Translations under genes and position numbers: made by a program | Source: Lachnospiraceae bacterium UBA3633 | GTDB taxonomy: Bacteria > Bacillota > Clostridia > Lachnospirales > Lachnospiraceae | Length of the DNA: 64,000 nucleotides | Assembly: GCA_002374095.1 (NCBI GenBank) | Contig: DFKY01000012.1 | Span: forward strand, 1-64,000 | Reading direction: 5' to 3' | Notes under the pieces: generated by a model | Told to the model about the DNA's origin: nothing | Seen by the model: the letters and a program-made list of their open reading frames with translations, nothing else | Database searches by the model: none | Part shown: piece after piece, positions 33,622 through 42,534 of the stretch | Position numbering within the stretch: the first letter of the stretch is position 1 | Layout: every line of letters begins with the position of its first letter

Positions 33622-34553
33622 TATTTGTCACCATAGTTTGTATCTATATCATCTTTATTTACTGGTAGATATGTGAAATTGCCATGAACGGCACTTGAAC
33701 TTAATATGTTGATAAATGCTAAAGGATCATTTTTCTTTATTATGGATGTGACTTTTCTAACTTCTGGTTGAGTTACAACTGTATAGAGTATATACTTTTT
33801 TTGTTTTGAGTAACTTCCGATACCATCTACGACTGTAGATGAGTGACCAGTTTCTTCCAATAGTGCTGAAGATATCTCGTCCATTTTATTAGTCACTATA
33901 AGTATTGTCTTTGCTTCGTAGTGCCTATATGTCATATTGATTGCTTGAGTCATGACATATTGATAGATGATAGAGTAGAAAGAGTATTCCCATCCATATA
34001 GTGCGCCTTGTATAATGATAAGAAGTATATTGAAGCCCATGATCCATCCAAAAGTCTGTACATGGAACTTGGTTGATAGAGACATTGCTATAAAGTCTGT
34101 ACCTCCACCAGAGACTCCACATCTAAACCAAAGTGCAGCACCATATCCGCAGAGTATACCACCAAATATTGAACACACCATAGGATCTGTAGTTAGTTTT
34201 ACATAAGGGATATAATCAGATATAAATGAGAAAAAGAATAAAATTAAAAATGAGTTGATGGTGTAGGTTTTACCTACTATAAAAAAGCAAAATATTGCTG
34301 GTATGAAGTTGAGTACTACGTTAAAGAAAGTCATAGGTAGACTTATGTGAAGATAGTCTTCAAGAAGCCTTTGCAACATGACACTTAATCCTGTAAGACC
34401 TGTAGGAAGTATATTGGCTTGATATACAAACCATTTTAATGATATCGCATAGAGAATAATTCCTAAAAATATAAGAGATATCTTTATGCCCATATTCATA
34501 GGTTTTATTTGCTTTATTTGTTTTATAAAACGTTTTCTATTTTCACCTTTCAT
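33621..34553 (-). CDS. YitT family membrane protein
   Basis: A 310-residue protein with six hydrophobic segments and a cytoplasmic C-terminal DUF2179 domain. PTGLTGLSVMLQ and RCGVSGGGTDFIA are the conserved loops of the YitT/YqfU family, whose role is unsettled. The C-terminal half (TVVDGIGSYSKQKKYILYTVV) is the usual small ligand-binding-like domain. It overlaps folA by 11 bases, so the two are co-transcribed. Confidence 0.88.
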   Translation of the reverse strand: MKGENRKRFIKQIKQIKPMNMGIKISLIFLGIILYAISLKWFVYQANILPTGLTGLSVMLQRLLEDYLHISLPMTFFNVVLNFIPAIFCFFIVGKTYTINSFLILFFFSFISDYIPYVKLTTDPMVCSIFGGILCGYGAALWFRCGVSGGGTDFIAMSLSTKFHVQTFGWIMGFNILLIIIQGALYGWEYSFYSIIYQYVMTQAINMTYRHYEAKTILIVTNKMDEISSALLEETGHSSTVVDGIGSYSKQKKYILYTVVTQPEVRKVTSIIKKNDPLAFINILSSSAVHGNFTYLPVNKDDIDTNYGDK

Positions 34554-35073
34554 TTATATATCTATCCTTTTCTAAAATTTTTCTATAAGTTAAAAATTGA
34601 TATTCAAGATCTTCGTATTTATGAATTTCTGATTCATCTGTCTTTATAAAACCAAGTTTTTCAATATCGGGAAAGTATGAATCTGCAGGAAATTCTTTAT
34701 ATATTTTAGTTATGAGGCATGTATCATAAAAAGGTAGTAAATCGTGATATATGGTGGCACCACCTATAATGAATACTTTTTTGTCAGGGTGCTTTTTTAC
34801 AATGTCATTTAGTTCCTCATACTTTTTTACAAAGTAGATGTTATCTATGCCTTTATATTTGTCTTTTAGATTATCATTATTGGTAAAAACTATATTGATG
34901 CGATTTTTAAGTGGCATCTTATCCTTGAAGCTAAAAAGAGTTTTTCTTCCCATCACGACGATATTGTCTCTTGTGGTTTCGCGAAAAAACTTCATATCAT
35001 CTGGTATTGAGATAAGAAGCTTCCCATCTTTTCCTATGCCATTATTTTTATCCACACATGCTATTGCTATCAT
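34543..35073 (-). CDS. folA: dihydrofolate reductase
   Basis: FolA reduces dihydrofolate to tetrahydrofolate with NADPH. The 176-residue protein has IACVDKNNGIGKDGKLL, the VMGRKTLFSF turn, and FIIGGATIYHDLLP, all family landmarks. The usual Trp of the substrate loop is replaced (KLLISIPDD), which occurs in some bacterial forms. There is no ribosome-binding site; the promoter -10 box ends 7 bases from the ATG, which points to a leaderless transcript. Confidence 0.93.
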   Translation of the reverse strand: MIAIACVDKNNGIGKDGKLLISIPDDMKFFRETTRDNIVVMGRKTLFSFKDKMPLKNRINIVFTNNDNLKDKYKGIDNIYFVKKYEELNDIVKKHPDKKVFIIGGATIYHDLLPFYDTCLITKIYKEFPADSYFPDIEKLGFIKTDESEIHKYEDLEYQFLTYRKILEKDRYINER

Positions 35074-35080
35074 AGCTTAT

Positions 35081-35109
35081 ATTCTACAACTAAAAACTTA
35101 TATTTTCAA
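35081..35109 (-). promoter_or_regulatory. folA promoter adjacent to the start codon
   Basis: On the minus strand TTGAAA (35109-35104) and TAGAAT (35086-35081) are 17 bases apart. The expected transcription start is at about 35074, one base before the ATG, leaving no leader. Confidence 0.65.
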
Positions 35110-35152
35110 TGAATTATGGATATATCTCTATGGTAGAAAATTTATAAGAATG

Positions 35153-35161
35153 TGATATAAT
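35153..35161 (+). promoter_or_regulatory. extended -10 promoter of rseP
   Basis: TGATATAAT lies 35 bases before the rseP ATG. It is divergent from the folA promoter, with both in a 123-base gap. Confidence 0.55.
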
Positions 35162-35196
35162 TAAAGAAGCATATGATAAGGAGTAGTTAAGCATAT

Positions 35197-36372
35197 ATGG
35201 GAATACTAATAGCTATTATAGCACTTGGCTTAATAATATTTATACATGAACTTGGGCATTTTATGCTTGCGAAGCTTTTTAAAGTACCTGTCAGAGAGTT
35301 TTCTATCGGTATGGGTCCAAGAATATGGACTACAATATGGCACAACACACGATATAGCTTAAAAGCTTTTCCTCTTGGTGGAAGTTGTGCGATGATAGGT
35401 GAAGATTCAGCTGGATCAGGGGACTTTACGGAAGTAGAAGACGTGAAAATAGATGAAAATGGACTTTATGATTTTGATGGAGTTAAGTATAGTAAAGATG
35501 ATATAGATAAGTATAATTTTTCTGCTATAAGTCCTGTGAAAAAGTTTATAATATGTGTGTCGGGACCATTTTCAAATTTTCTACTTGCTTTTTTACTCTC
35601 AATTTTTTTGGTACAACAAGTAGGATTTGATGTACCAGTGATAAATGAGGTGGCAAAGGGTAGTGCAGCTGAACTAGCGACTCCGACACCACTTATGTCA
35701 GGTGATAGGATAGTAAGTCTTGCTACACCAGATGATAAAGAAAGTGTCATTGCTTATAGAGATGTGCTTATATTTATGCAACTTAACAATGATGACTTTG
35801 TAGCAAAGAAATACCCACTTGTAGTGACCATTGAAAGAGAAAAAAAAGAGTATAAGACACTTCTTTACCCTAAATATGATGAAGAAAGCAGCAAAGCACT
35901 TATTGGTATCACATTTAAAAGTGAAACGAGTAAGCCAAGCAATATAATAGAAACATTTAAGATGGCAGGAAAAGAAGTTTACTTTTACATAAAGACTACA
36001 GTTATGAGTTTAAGGCTTCTCATGAGAGGAAAGTTAAAAACTCGAGACATATCGGGACCAGTTGGTACGGTTGCTGTGATGGGGGATGCCATAGAATCAG
36101 CAAGTAGTGGCGGCGTTATAGATGTAATCTATACATTATTTTCACTTATTGTACTTATATCAGCCAATCTTGGCGTGATGAATCTTTTGCCTATACCAGC
36201 GCTTGATGGAGGAAGGATAGTTTTTGCAGCAATTGAGATGATATCTGGGAGACCTATAGATAAAAATATAGAAGGTTTTGCCAATACTGTCACGATGGTT
36301 CTTCTTCTTATATTTATGGTTTGGATTTTTGGTATGGATATATATAAGCTTTTGTCGGGGACATTATATTAA
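35197..36372 (+). CDS. rseP: RIP metalloprotease RseP (site-2 protease)
   Basis: A 391-residue intramembrane zinc protease. The HELGH motif (His17-His21) is in the first membrane helix, a PDZ domain lies in the middle (about residues 140-210), and the third zinc ligand is in LLPIPALDGGR. RseP cleaves anti-sigma factors and leftover signal peptides. The AAGGAG is 13 bases from the ATG, a long spacing. It precedes polC by 6 bases, as in other Firmicutes (usually via proS or ispG). Confidence 0.93.
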   Translation: MGILIAIIALGLIIFIHELGHFMLAKLFKVPVREFSIGMGPRIWTTIWHNTRYSLKAFPLGGSCAMIGEDSAGSGDFTEVEDVKIDENGLYDFDGVKYSKDDIDKYNFSAISPVKKFIICVSGPFSNFLLAFLLSIFLVQQVGFDVPVINEVAKGSAAELATPTPLMSGDRIVSLATPDDKESVIAYRDVLIFMQLNNDDFVAKKYPLVVTIEREKKEYKTLLYPKYDEESSKALIGITFKSETSKPSNIIETFKMAGKEVYFYIKTTVMSLRLLMRGKLKTRDISGPVGTVAVMGDAIESASSGGVIDVIYTLFSLIVLISANLGVMNLLPIPALDGGRIVFAAIEMISGRPIDKNIEGFANTVTMVLLLIFMVWIFGMDIYKLLSGTLY

Positions 36373-36378
36373 AAATAT

Positions 36379-39300
36379 ATGAAAAAGTTTTTTGATGTAG
36401 TAAAAATTAATTTTGATGAGGATATTGAAAGGTATTTTGAAGAAGTAGAAGTTGAGAGTGTAAAGACGACCAAAGAAAAAAAGACTCTCAATTTTTATCT
36501 TGTAGCAAAGGATTATATACCTTATGATATTTTAAATGCAGCAAAAAGAGAGGCGGCAGTAAAGCTTTTTAATATAGATAAAGAAGAAGTAGCAAACGAA
36601 GAATTTAAAAACCCTATAACATTTAATGTGCGCTATGTCTATAGTGATAATGTAACCTGCAAAGATATATATGATCTTATAAAAAAGGATTTGTATAAAG
36701 AAATAAAAGAAAAGATGCTTGTTGCAAAAGCTCTCATAAAAGATGAGTATATGAGTTTTGTTGATGATAGTACTCTTAGGATTAGTTTTGATCATATAGA
36801 TACATTCAAAAAGAATCAGGATGCTATAGTTGACTTTATAAAATTGGTGTATAAAGAGAGATTCGATAGAAATCTTGCTGTAGAGATACAGTGGCTTGAA
36901 AGAAATTATTCTGATGAAAGAAAAGAGAAGGCAGAATATGATGAAAGAGACATAAATAAAAAAAGTGCTGGTGATTCGCGAGAATTAGAAAGATCAGAAA
37001 GTATAACTATAAATCATAGTGTACATCAAGTCGGCAAAAAGAGAAAAAGCCAGATATCTCTTGATGGAGATGTGCTTTATGGCAAAAAGACTCGTATAAA
37101 ACGAGATTTTAGAGATTTGTCAAAACTTGTCTATGCGATGGATAATGTAGAGACAAATGGAGTTATATATAATTTAAGAACTATCGAGCCCGAAAAAAGA
37201 GATTTTGCTATTTTTTTCATCTATATTACTGACAATGAAGGGTGCATGGAGATAAAATTCTTTGGAAACAAAGAAGATGTACCTTTGTTTAAAAAAAGAT
37301 TTAAAGTTGGCTTTGATGTAAAAGTAGAAGGAAAAGTTTTAGTTGATCAAAGAGATGGAAATCTCTACATTAATCCTTATTATATAGAAAAAATAGGCGC
37401 AAGAACTGTTATTGAGCATGGTAAAGTAGGAGAGCCTGATTACTACAATGAGATAGTGACTGATAGAACTGATGATGAGAAGATAAAAAGAGTAGAGTTG
37501 CATCTTCACACAAAATCAAGCACACAAGATGGAGTGGGGGAAGTACAGCAATATATAGCCACAGCAAGAAAATTTGGTATGACTGCCATGGCGATAACAG
37601 ACCATGGATCTGTTAATGCACTTGCGGATGCATATGAGTATGTAAGTAAAAATGTACCAGATGGAGACTTCAAAATCATAAATGGAGTGGAAGGATACTT
37701 GGTTGAGGATGCGGAGACTTACTATTATAATAAAGAAAGAGAATCTATAGATGATGATTACTCTTTTGATGATAGTTTTGTAATATATGATTTTATAACG
37801 ACAGGCTTTAATCGAAAAAATGACGCTATCATAAAGGTTATAGCGAGAAAAATAGAAGGAAAAAGGGTTGTAGAAGAGTTTAATGAATTTGTTCATTTTG
37901 ATAAGCCCTTAACCCTTGATGTAAAAGATAGAACCAAAATTTTGCCATCTAACCTTAAAAATGCTAAAGACTTAAAAGAAGTGCTTGAGATGTTTAGAGA
38001 TTTTATAGGCAATTCCACTGTAGTTACATTAAATAAAAATAGCGTATGGAAGATTGATGAGATATTTGAAGAATTAGGCATTGATGCAAATTTACATTAC
38101 ATTGATTTGATAGTATTATCAAGACTTGCTCTTAAAGATCTAAAGACAGCAAGTATCAATCAGATTGCAAAAAGCTTAAGCGTAAAGATTGATAGCATAG
38201 CAAATAAACGAAAGGAAGATAAAAAGTACATACTTACTTACGAAGAAAACCTTGATCTTGCTTCCATGTCATTTATTGCATTACTTGATAAGATAACGAT
38301 AGATTATGGCATAGACAATCTTAAGTTTTTAAAAGACAAACTTGTGATAGATGATAATTTTATAAAAAGACAAAAATATTATCATATTGTTATTCTTGCA
38401 AAAAATGATGTAGGAAGAGTTAATTTATATAAATTAGTATCAGATTCTCATATTAAATATATGCATAATAGGCGACCACGTATACCAAGGTCACTACTTT
38501 CTAAGTATCGAGAGGGACTTATACTCGGATCAGCATGTATACTTGGGGAGTTTATGGATGCTGTAAAGGACAATGTTGATGACAAGAAGCTTCAGGAGAT
38601 AGCAAGTTTTTATGATTATCTTGAGATACAGCCAACACTCAATAATTCATTTCTTTTAAATGAGGATTCAGAGAACTTTAAAAGTATAAAAGATCTTGAA
38701 GCATTAAACATAAAAGTTGTGAAGATTGGAGAGGAACTTGATAAACCTGTTGTAGCAACATGTGATTGCCACTATGTAGAAAAGACAGACAAGATATATA
38801 GAGAGATACTTCGTTTTGGCACGATGAATAAAAAAGTAAATCGTGATAAAGATGGTAATATAAAAGAAGAAGTAAGTGCCGAGCTTGAAAGTACTAACCA
38901 AGAACTTCTTTATTTTAGAACTACTAAAGAGATGCTTGATGAGTTCTCTTATCTTGGAGTAGATAAAGCTTATGAAGTGGTAGTGAAAAATACCAATCTT
39001 ATAAGCAATATGATAGAAAAAGTATATCCTGTGCGACCTGATAAGTGCCCACCTCATATAGAAGGAAGTGATGATGAGTTAAAAAATGCTTGTCATGAAA
39101 ACTTACTAAAAGTATATGGAGAAAACCCACCTAAAGAGATAAGTGATAGGCTTGATAATGAATTAAAATATATCATAGACAATGGCTATAGTGTCATGTA
39201 TATAGCGGCTAAAAAGCTTATAGATTATTCAAAAGAATTTGGGTATCCTGTAGGTTCAAGAGGTTCGGTTGGTTCAAGTCTCGCAGCTACACTTTCTGGT

Positions 39301-41166
39301 GTATCTGAAGTTGACCCACTTAAACCATATTACATATGCCCAAAGTGTCATCATATAGAGTTTGATACGGAAGAGACAAGAAAATATGATAATGATACTG
39401 GCTTTGACATGCCAGATAAGGTATGCCCAGAGTGTGATACGTTAATGCATAAAAATGGTGTAAATATACCATTTGAAACTTTTCTTGGAATACCTGGTGA
39501 TGTAAAAGCTCAAAAAGAACCAGATATAGACCTTAATTTTTGTTCGGTATTTCAATCAAAGATTCATGAAAAAACCGTAGATCTTTTTGGCAAAGAAAAT
39601 ACTTTTAAAGCTGGTACAGTAGGTACAGTGGCAGCAAAGACAGCTTATGGTTATGTCATGAGATTTAAGGAAATGACAAATCTTGAATTAAATAGAAGTC
39701 AAATTGATTATTTTAGAAATAAAATTGTAGAATGTAAAAACACGACAGGACAACATCCAGGAGGTATGGTTGTAGTACCAGAGGGAGAGAAGATATATAC
39801 ATTCACACCGATACAGATAGCTGCAGATAAAGAAGGCAATGATATCACTACTCACTTTGACTATCATAAGATAGATAAAAATCTACTTAAGCTTGATATC
39901 CTTGGTCATGACGCTCCGCTTATATTAAAGAAACTTAGGGAGACTACAAGTGTAGATTTTAACCAAGTACCATTTTATGAAAAAGAAGTACTTAAACTTT
40001 TTGAAAGTACTGAAAGTCTCGGCATAAGTCCAGCTGATATAAGTGGTACAAAGCTTGGTTGCCTTACCATACCAGAGTTTGGTACAGATTTTGCTATGAG
40101 TATGTGTCTTGATGCGAAACCAAAGACAGTAGCAGATCTTATAAGAATTTCTGGTCTTGCACATGGCACTGCTGTATGGCAGGGAAATGTACAAGATTTA
40201 ATAAAAAATGGTGATTGCACATTAAGTACTGCTATATGTTGTCGTGATGATATAATGATATATCTTATTGATAAAGGGATTGACAGCGGTATAGCTTTCA
40301 ATATAATGGAAAGAGTTCGAAAAGGAAAGAAACTCACGGATGAGTATAGAGATATAATGAGAAAGCATGATGTTCCAGAGTGGTACATAGGATGTTGCGA
40401 TAAGATTCAATATATGTTCCCGAAAGCACATGCAGCAGCATATGTTCTTGCAGCACTTCGCATAGCATATTATAAGATTCATTATCCACGAGAGTACTAT
40501 GCAGTATACTTCTCTATAGACAAGACAGGCTTTGATTATAAACTCATGATAAAAGATAAAGATGAGATACATTATCATATAGAAAAGATAGCAAAAATAA
40601 TAAATGAAAGAAAATCAAAGGATAGAAGATTCGCAGATGCTATAACGCAAAAAGAAAGCCTCATGGATGTAGTGACAAAAGCCTATAGGGTTTTGAATGG
40701 TGAAAGTGAAGAAGAAGAGAAAGAGATTGAAGTTGATGAAGAGACATTACTTAGTATTCAATATGAGAAAATGTCAGCCAATAAACTTTATGATTTATAT
40801 ATGTGTTATCGCCATGTAGAAGAGATGAAAGCACGAGGGATTGATTTTTGCCCGATAGATATATATAAAGCAAAAAGAAGTGATTTTCAAGTGATGGAAG
40901 ATGGTAGGATTATGCCATCGTTTGACTCGCTTACTGGTATAGGAACAAAAGAATATAACATAGACTATAATGATGATGTGCCAAAAAGTGAAAAGAGTAC
41001 AGCGATGAAGTGTGAGATTGAAGGAAAAAAGGGTGAGTATACTTCCATAGAAAATTTTATAGATAGGACAGGAGTCAATAAAACTCGTATAGCAGAGATG
41101 AAAGAGCTTGGACTTTTTAATGGGATGAGAGAGAAAGAAGAGACAACGATATTTGACTTTATATAA
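36379..41166 (+). CDS. polC: PolC-type DNA polymerase III alpha subunit with degenerate exonuclease
   Basis: PolC is the replicative DNA polymerase of Firmicutes. At 1595 residues it is longer than the usual 1430-1450. In order: N-terminal domain, OB domain (about 245-345), PHP domain (372-470 and 660-800) with the 3'-5' exonuclease inserted (about 467-638), polymerase core with GSRGSVGSS (959-967), zinc module (Cys987, 990, 1016, 1019) and catalytic PDIDLNF (Asp1049, Asp1051). The exonuclease has lost key residues: DxE is DFI (471-473), the ExoII Asp aligns with Val556, and no HxxxxD remains. The PHP metal set His375, His377, Asp384, His409, Glu438, His669, Cys720, Asp796, His798 is complete. 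An acidic insert lies near 1430. Confidence 0.95.
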   Translation: MKKFFDVVKINFDEDIERYFEEVEVESVKTTKEKKTLNFYLVAKDYIPYDILNAAKREAAVKLFNIDKEEVANEEFKNPITFNVRYVYSDNVTCKDIYDLIKKDLYKEIKEKMLVAKALIKDEYMSFVDDSTLRISFDHIDTFKKNQDAIVDFIKLVYKERFDRNLAVEIQWLERNYSDERKEKAEYDERDINKKSAGDSRELERSESITINHSVHQVGKKRKSQISLDGDVLYGKKTRIKRDFRDLSKLVYAMDNVETNGVIYNLRTIEPEKRDFAIFFIYITDNEGCMEIKFFGNKEDVPLFKKRFKVGFDVKVEGKVLVDQRDGNLYINPYYIEKIGARTVIEHGKVGEPDYYNEIVTDRTDDEKIKRVELHLHTKSSTQDGVGEVQQYIATARKFGMTAMAITDHGSVNALADAYEYVSKNVPDGDFKIINGVEGYLVEDAETYYYNKERESIDDDYSFDDSFVIYDFITTGFNRKNDAIIKVIARKIEGKRVVEEFNEFVHFDKPLTLDVKDRTKILPSNLKNAKDLKEVLEMFRDFIGNSTVVTLNKNSVWKIDEIFEELGIDANLHYIDLIVLSRLALKDLKTASINQIAKSLSVKIDSIANKRKEDKKYILTYEENLDLASMSFIALLDKITIDYGIDNLKFLKDKLVIDDNFIKRQKYYHIVILAKNDVGRVNLYKLVSDSHIKYMHNRRPRIPRSLLSKYREGLILGSACILGEFMDAVKDNVDDKKLQEIASFYDYLEIQPTLNNSFLLNEDSENFKSIKDLEALNIKVVKIGEELDKPVVATCDCHYVEKTDKIYREILRFGTMNKKVNRDKDGNIKEEVSAELESTNQELLYFRTTKEMLDEFSYLGVDKAYEVVVKNTNLISNMIEKVYPVRPDKCPPHIEGSDDELKNACHENLLKVYGENPPKEISDRLDNELKYIIDNGYSVMYIAAKKLIDYSKEFGYPVGSRGSVGSSLAATLSGVSEVDPLKPYYICPKCHHIEFDTEETRKYDNDTGFDMPDKVCPECDTLMHKNGVNIPFETFLGIPGDVKAQKEPDIDLNFCSVFQSKIHEKTVDLFGKENTFKAGTVGTVAAKTAYGYVMRFKEMTNLELNRSQIDYFRNKIVECKNTTGQHPGGMVVVPEGEKIYTFTPIQIAADKEGNDITTHFDYHKIDKNLLKLDILGHDAPLILKKLRETTSVDFNQVPFYEKEVLKLFESTESLGISPADISGTKLGCLTIPEFGTDFAMSMCLDAKPKTVADLIRISGLAHGTAVWQGNVQDLIKNGDCTLSTAICCRDDIMIYLIDKGIDSGIAFNIMERVRKGKKLTDEYRDIMRKHDVPEWYIGCCDKIQYMFPKAHAAAYVLAALRIAYYKIHYPREYYAVYFSIDKTGFDYKLMIKDKDEIHYHIEKIAKIINERKSKDRRFADAITQKESLMDVVTKAYRVLNGESEEEEKEIEVDEETLLSIQYEKMSANKLYDLYMCYRHVEEMKARGIDFCPIDIYKAKRSDFQVMEDGRIMPSFDSLTGIGTKEYNIDYNDDVPKSEKSTAMKCEIEGKKGEYTSIENFIDRTGVNKTRIAEMKELGLFNGMREKEETTIFDFI

Positions 41167-41236
41167 ATTTGCTAAATATATATTATAGAAGAAAAGCCTG
41201 TATGGTGATTAGTAATAATTCTGTACCAATACTATA

Positions 41237-41265
41237 TTGAGTAAAGGACTAAAATCGGGTATAAT
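41237..41265 (+). promoter_or_regulatory. promoter of proC
   Basis: TTGAGT (41237-41242) and TATAAT (41260-41265) are 17 bases apart. A leader hairpin GAAAAGTA/TACTTTTC (41303-41327) precedes the ribosome-binding site. Confidence 0.65.
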
Positions 41266-41362
41266 TTATTATTATGGGGATTAATAGAGACACTAAAACT
41301 TAGAAAAGTAAAAAGTGTATACTTTTCAAAGTGTTAGATAGAAGATTTGTAAGGAGAAAGTT

Positions 41363-42172
41363 GTGAAGATAGGTTTTGTGGGTTATGGAAATATGGCAAG
41401 TGCGATATTAAGTGGACTTGCAAAGACAGATGTCGTAAAAAGACATGAGTTCTTTATATCTAATCGATCAATAGATAAAATAAAGGACTTAGATAAGAGA
41501 TATGGATTTAAGACATCTACTGATAATTCATATGTGATAAAAAATGCAAAAGATATAATTTTTATTTGTGTCAAACCGCAAATTTTTGACGAGATAGCTG
41601 GAACTCTAAAAAAGATGATTCAAAAGGATCAATTAATAGTATCTATAATGGCAGGGAAAACGATTGATTATCTTGAAAAAAAACTTGGTACAAAAAACAT
41701 AGTAAGAGTGATGCCCAATACCCCAGCGCTTGTAGGTGCAGGTATATCAGCTGTATCAGCAAGTGATAAAGTAAAAAAAGATAAAAAATTTAATTTAGTT
41801 CTTGATATACTTAAGAGTACAGGAAATGTAGAAGTAGTTGATGAAAAGTATATACCTGCAATCACTCAAGTATCAGGTGCATCACCAGCATGGATCTTTA
41901 TGATGATAGAGGCACTTGCAGATGGTGGAGTAGAGTGTGGTCTTACGCGCGATATGGCATATAAATTTGCTATGAGCGCTGTATATGGCTCTGGAAAACT
42001 TGCTTTAGATAAATATAAAGAAAACAAAACTCATCCAGGTATTTTAAAAGATATGGTGACGAGTCCTGCAGGTACTACGATAGAAGGAGTGAGAGTGCTT
42101 GAAGAGAATGGCTTTCGTGGTGCGATAATAGATGCAGTACTTCAATCTTACACTCGCTCACTTGAATTATAA
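41363..42172 (+). CDS. proC: pyrroline-5-carboxylate reductase
   Basis: ProC makes proline from pyrroline-5-carboxylate. The 269-residue protein has the dinucleotide motif GFVGYGNMASAIL, VKPQ in the loop, RVMPNTPALVGAG, and the C-terminal DMVTSPAGTTIEGVRVLEE signature. Translation begins with GTG, set by AAGGAGA 6 bases upstream. No other proline genes are in the window. Confidence 0.95.
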   Translation: MKIGFVGYGNMASAILSGLAKTDVVKRHEFFISNRSIDKIKDLDKRYGFKTSTDNSYVIKNAKDIIFICVKPQIFDEIAGTLKKMIQKDQLIVSIMAGKTIDYLEKKLGTKNIVRVMPNTPALVGAGISAVSASDKVKKDKKFNLVLDILKSTGNVEVVDEKYIPAITQVSGASPAWIFMMIEALADGGVECGLTRDMAYKFAMSAVYGSGKLALDKYKENKTHPGILKDMVTSPAGTTIEGVRVLEENGFRGAIIDAVLQSYTRSLEL

Positions 42173-42184
42173 AAAGGAGTATTT

Positions 42185-42448
42185 ATGACATACACATATA
42201 AACCAAAGGGCATCTGTCCAAATCTTATAACATTTGATATAGATGGTGATAGAATCACCAATCTTAAGTTTAATGGTGGTTGCAATGGTAACCTAAAAGC
42301 TATCTCAAAACTTGTAGATGGTATGACTGTAGATGAGATAGAAGAAAAACTTAAAGGCAATACTTGTGGTTTCAAAGATACATCATGTGCTGACCAACTT
42401 GCGATTGCAGTAAGAGAAGCTTACAAAGAAGTGAGTGCTAACGTGTAG
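42185..42448 (+). CDS. TSCPD domain protein (TIGR03905 type)
   Basis: An 87-residue protein with GICPNLITFDIDGDRI, NGGCNGNLKAISKLVDG and GFKDTSCADQLA. This matches the small TIGR03905-type TSCPD family of anaerobes, related to the C-terminal domain of vitamin B12-dependent ribonucleotide reductase. Four cysteines could bind metal. Function is unknown. AAGGAG precedes the start and proC ends 12 bases before it. Confidence 0.8.
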   Translation: MTYTYKPKGICPNLITFDIDGDRITNLKFNGGCNGNLKAISKLVDGMTVDEIEEKLKGNTCGFKDTSCADQLAIAVREAYKEVSANV

Positions 42449-42465
42449 AAATATAAACTTGATGT

Positions 42466-42530
42466 ATGGACGAGCGCTCGAGCTTTCGTAGGGGCGAGCT
42501 GTGCGAGTCCGTATATAAAAATTAGGAGGG
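42466..42530 (+). promoter_or_regulatory. GTAGGGG-type leader element, EF-G paralogue copy
   Basis: The palindrome CGAGCGCTCG (42471-42480) is followed by GTAGGGGCGAGC (42488-42499), then GCGAGTCCG and the ribosome-binding site TAGGAGGG. GGAC and GTCC can close the whole element. It resembles the asp23 and groEL copies most. Confidence 0.5.
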
Positions 42531-42534
42531 AGTT

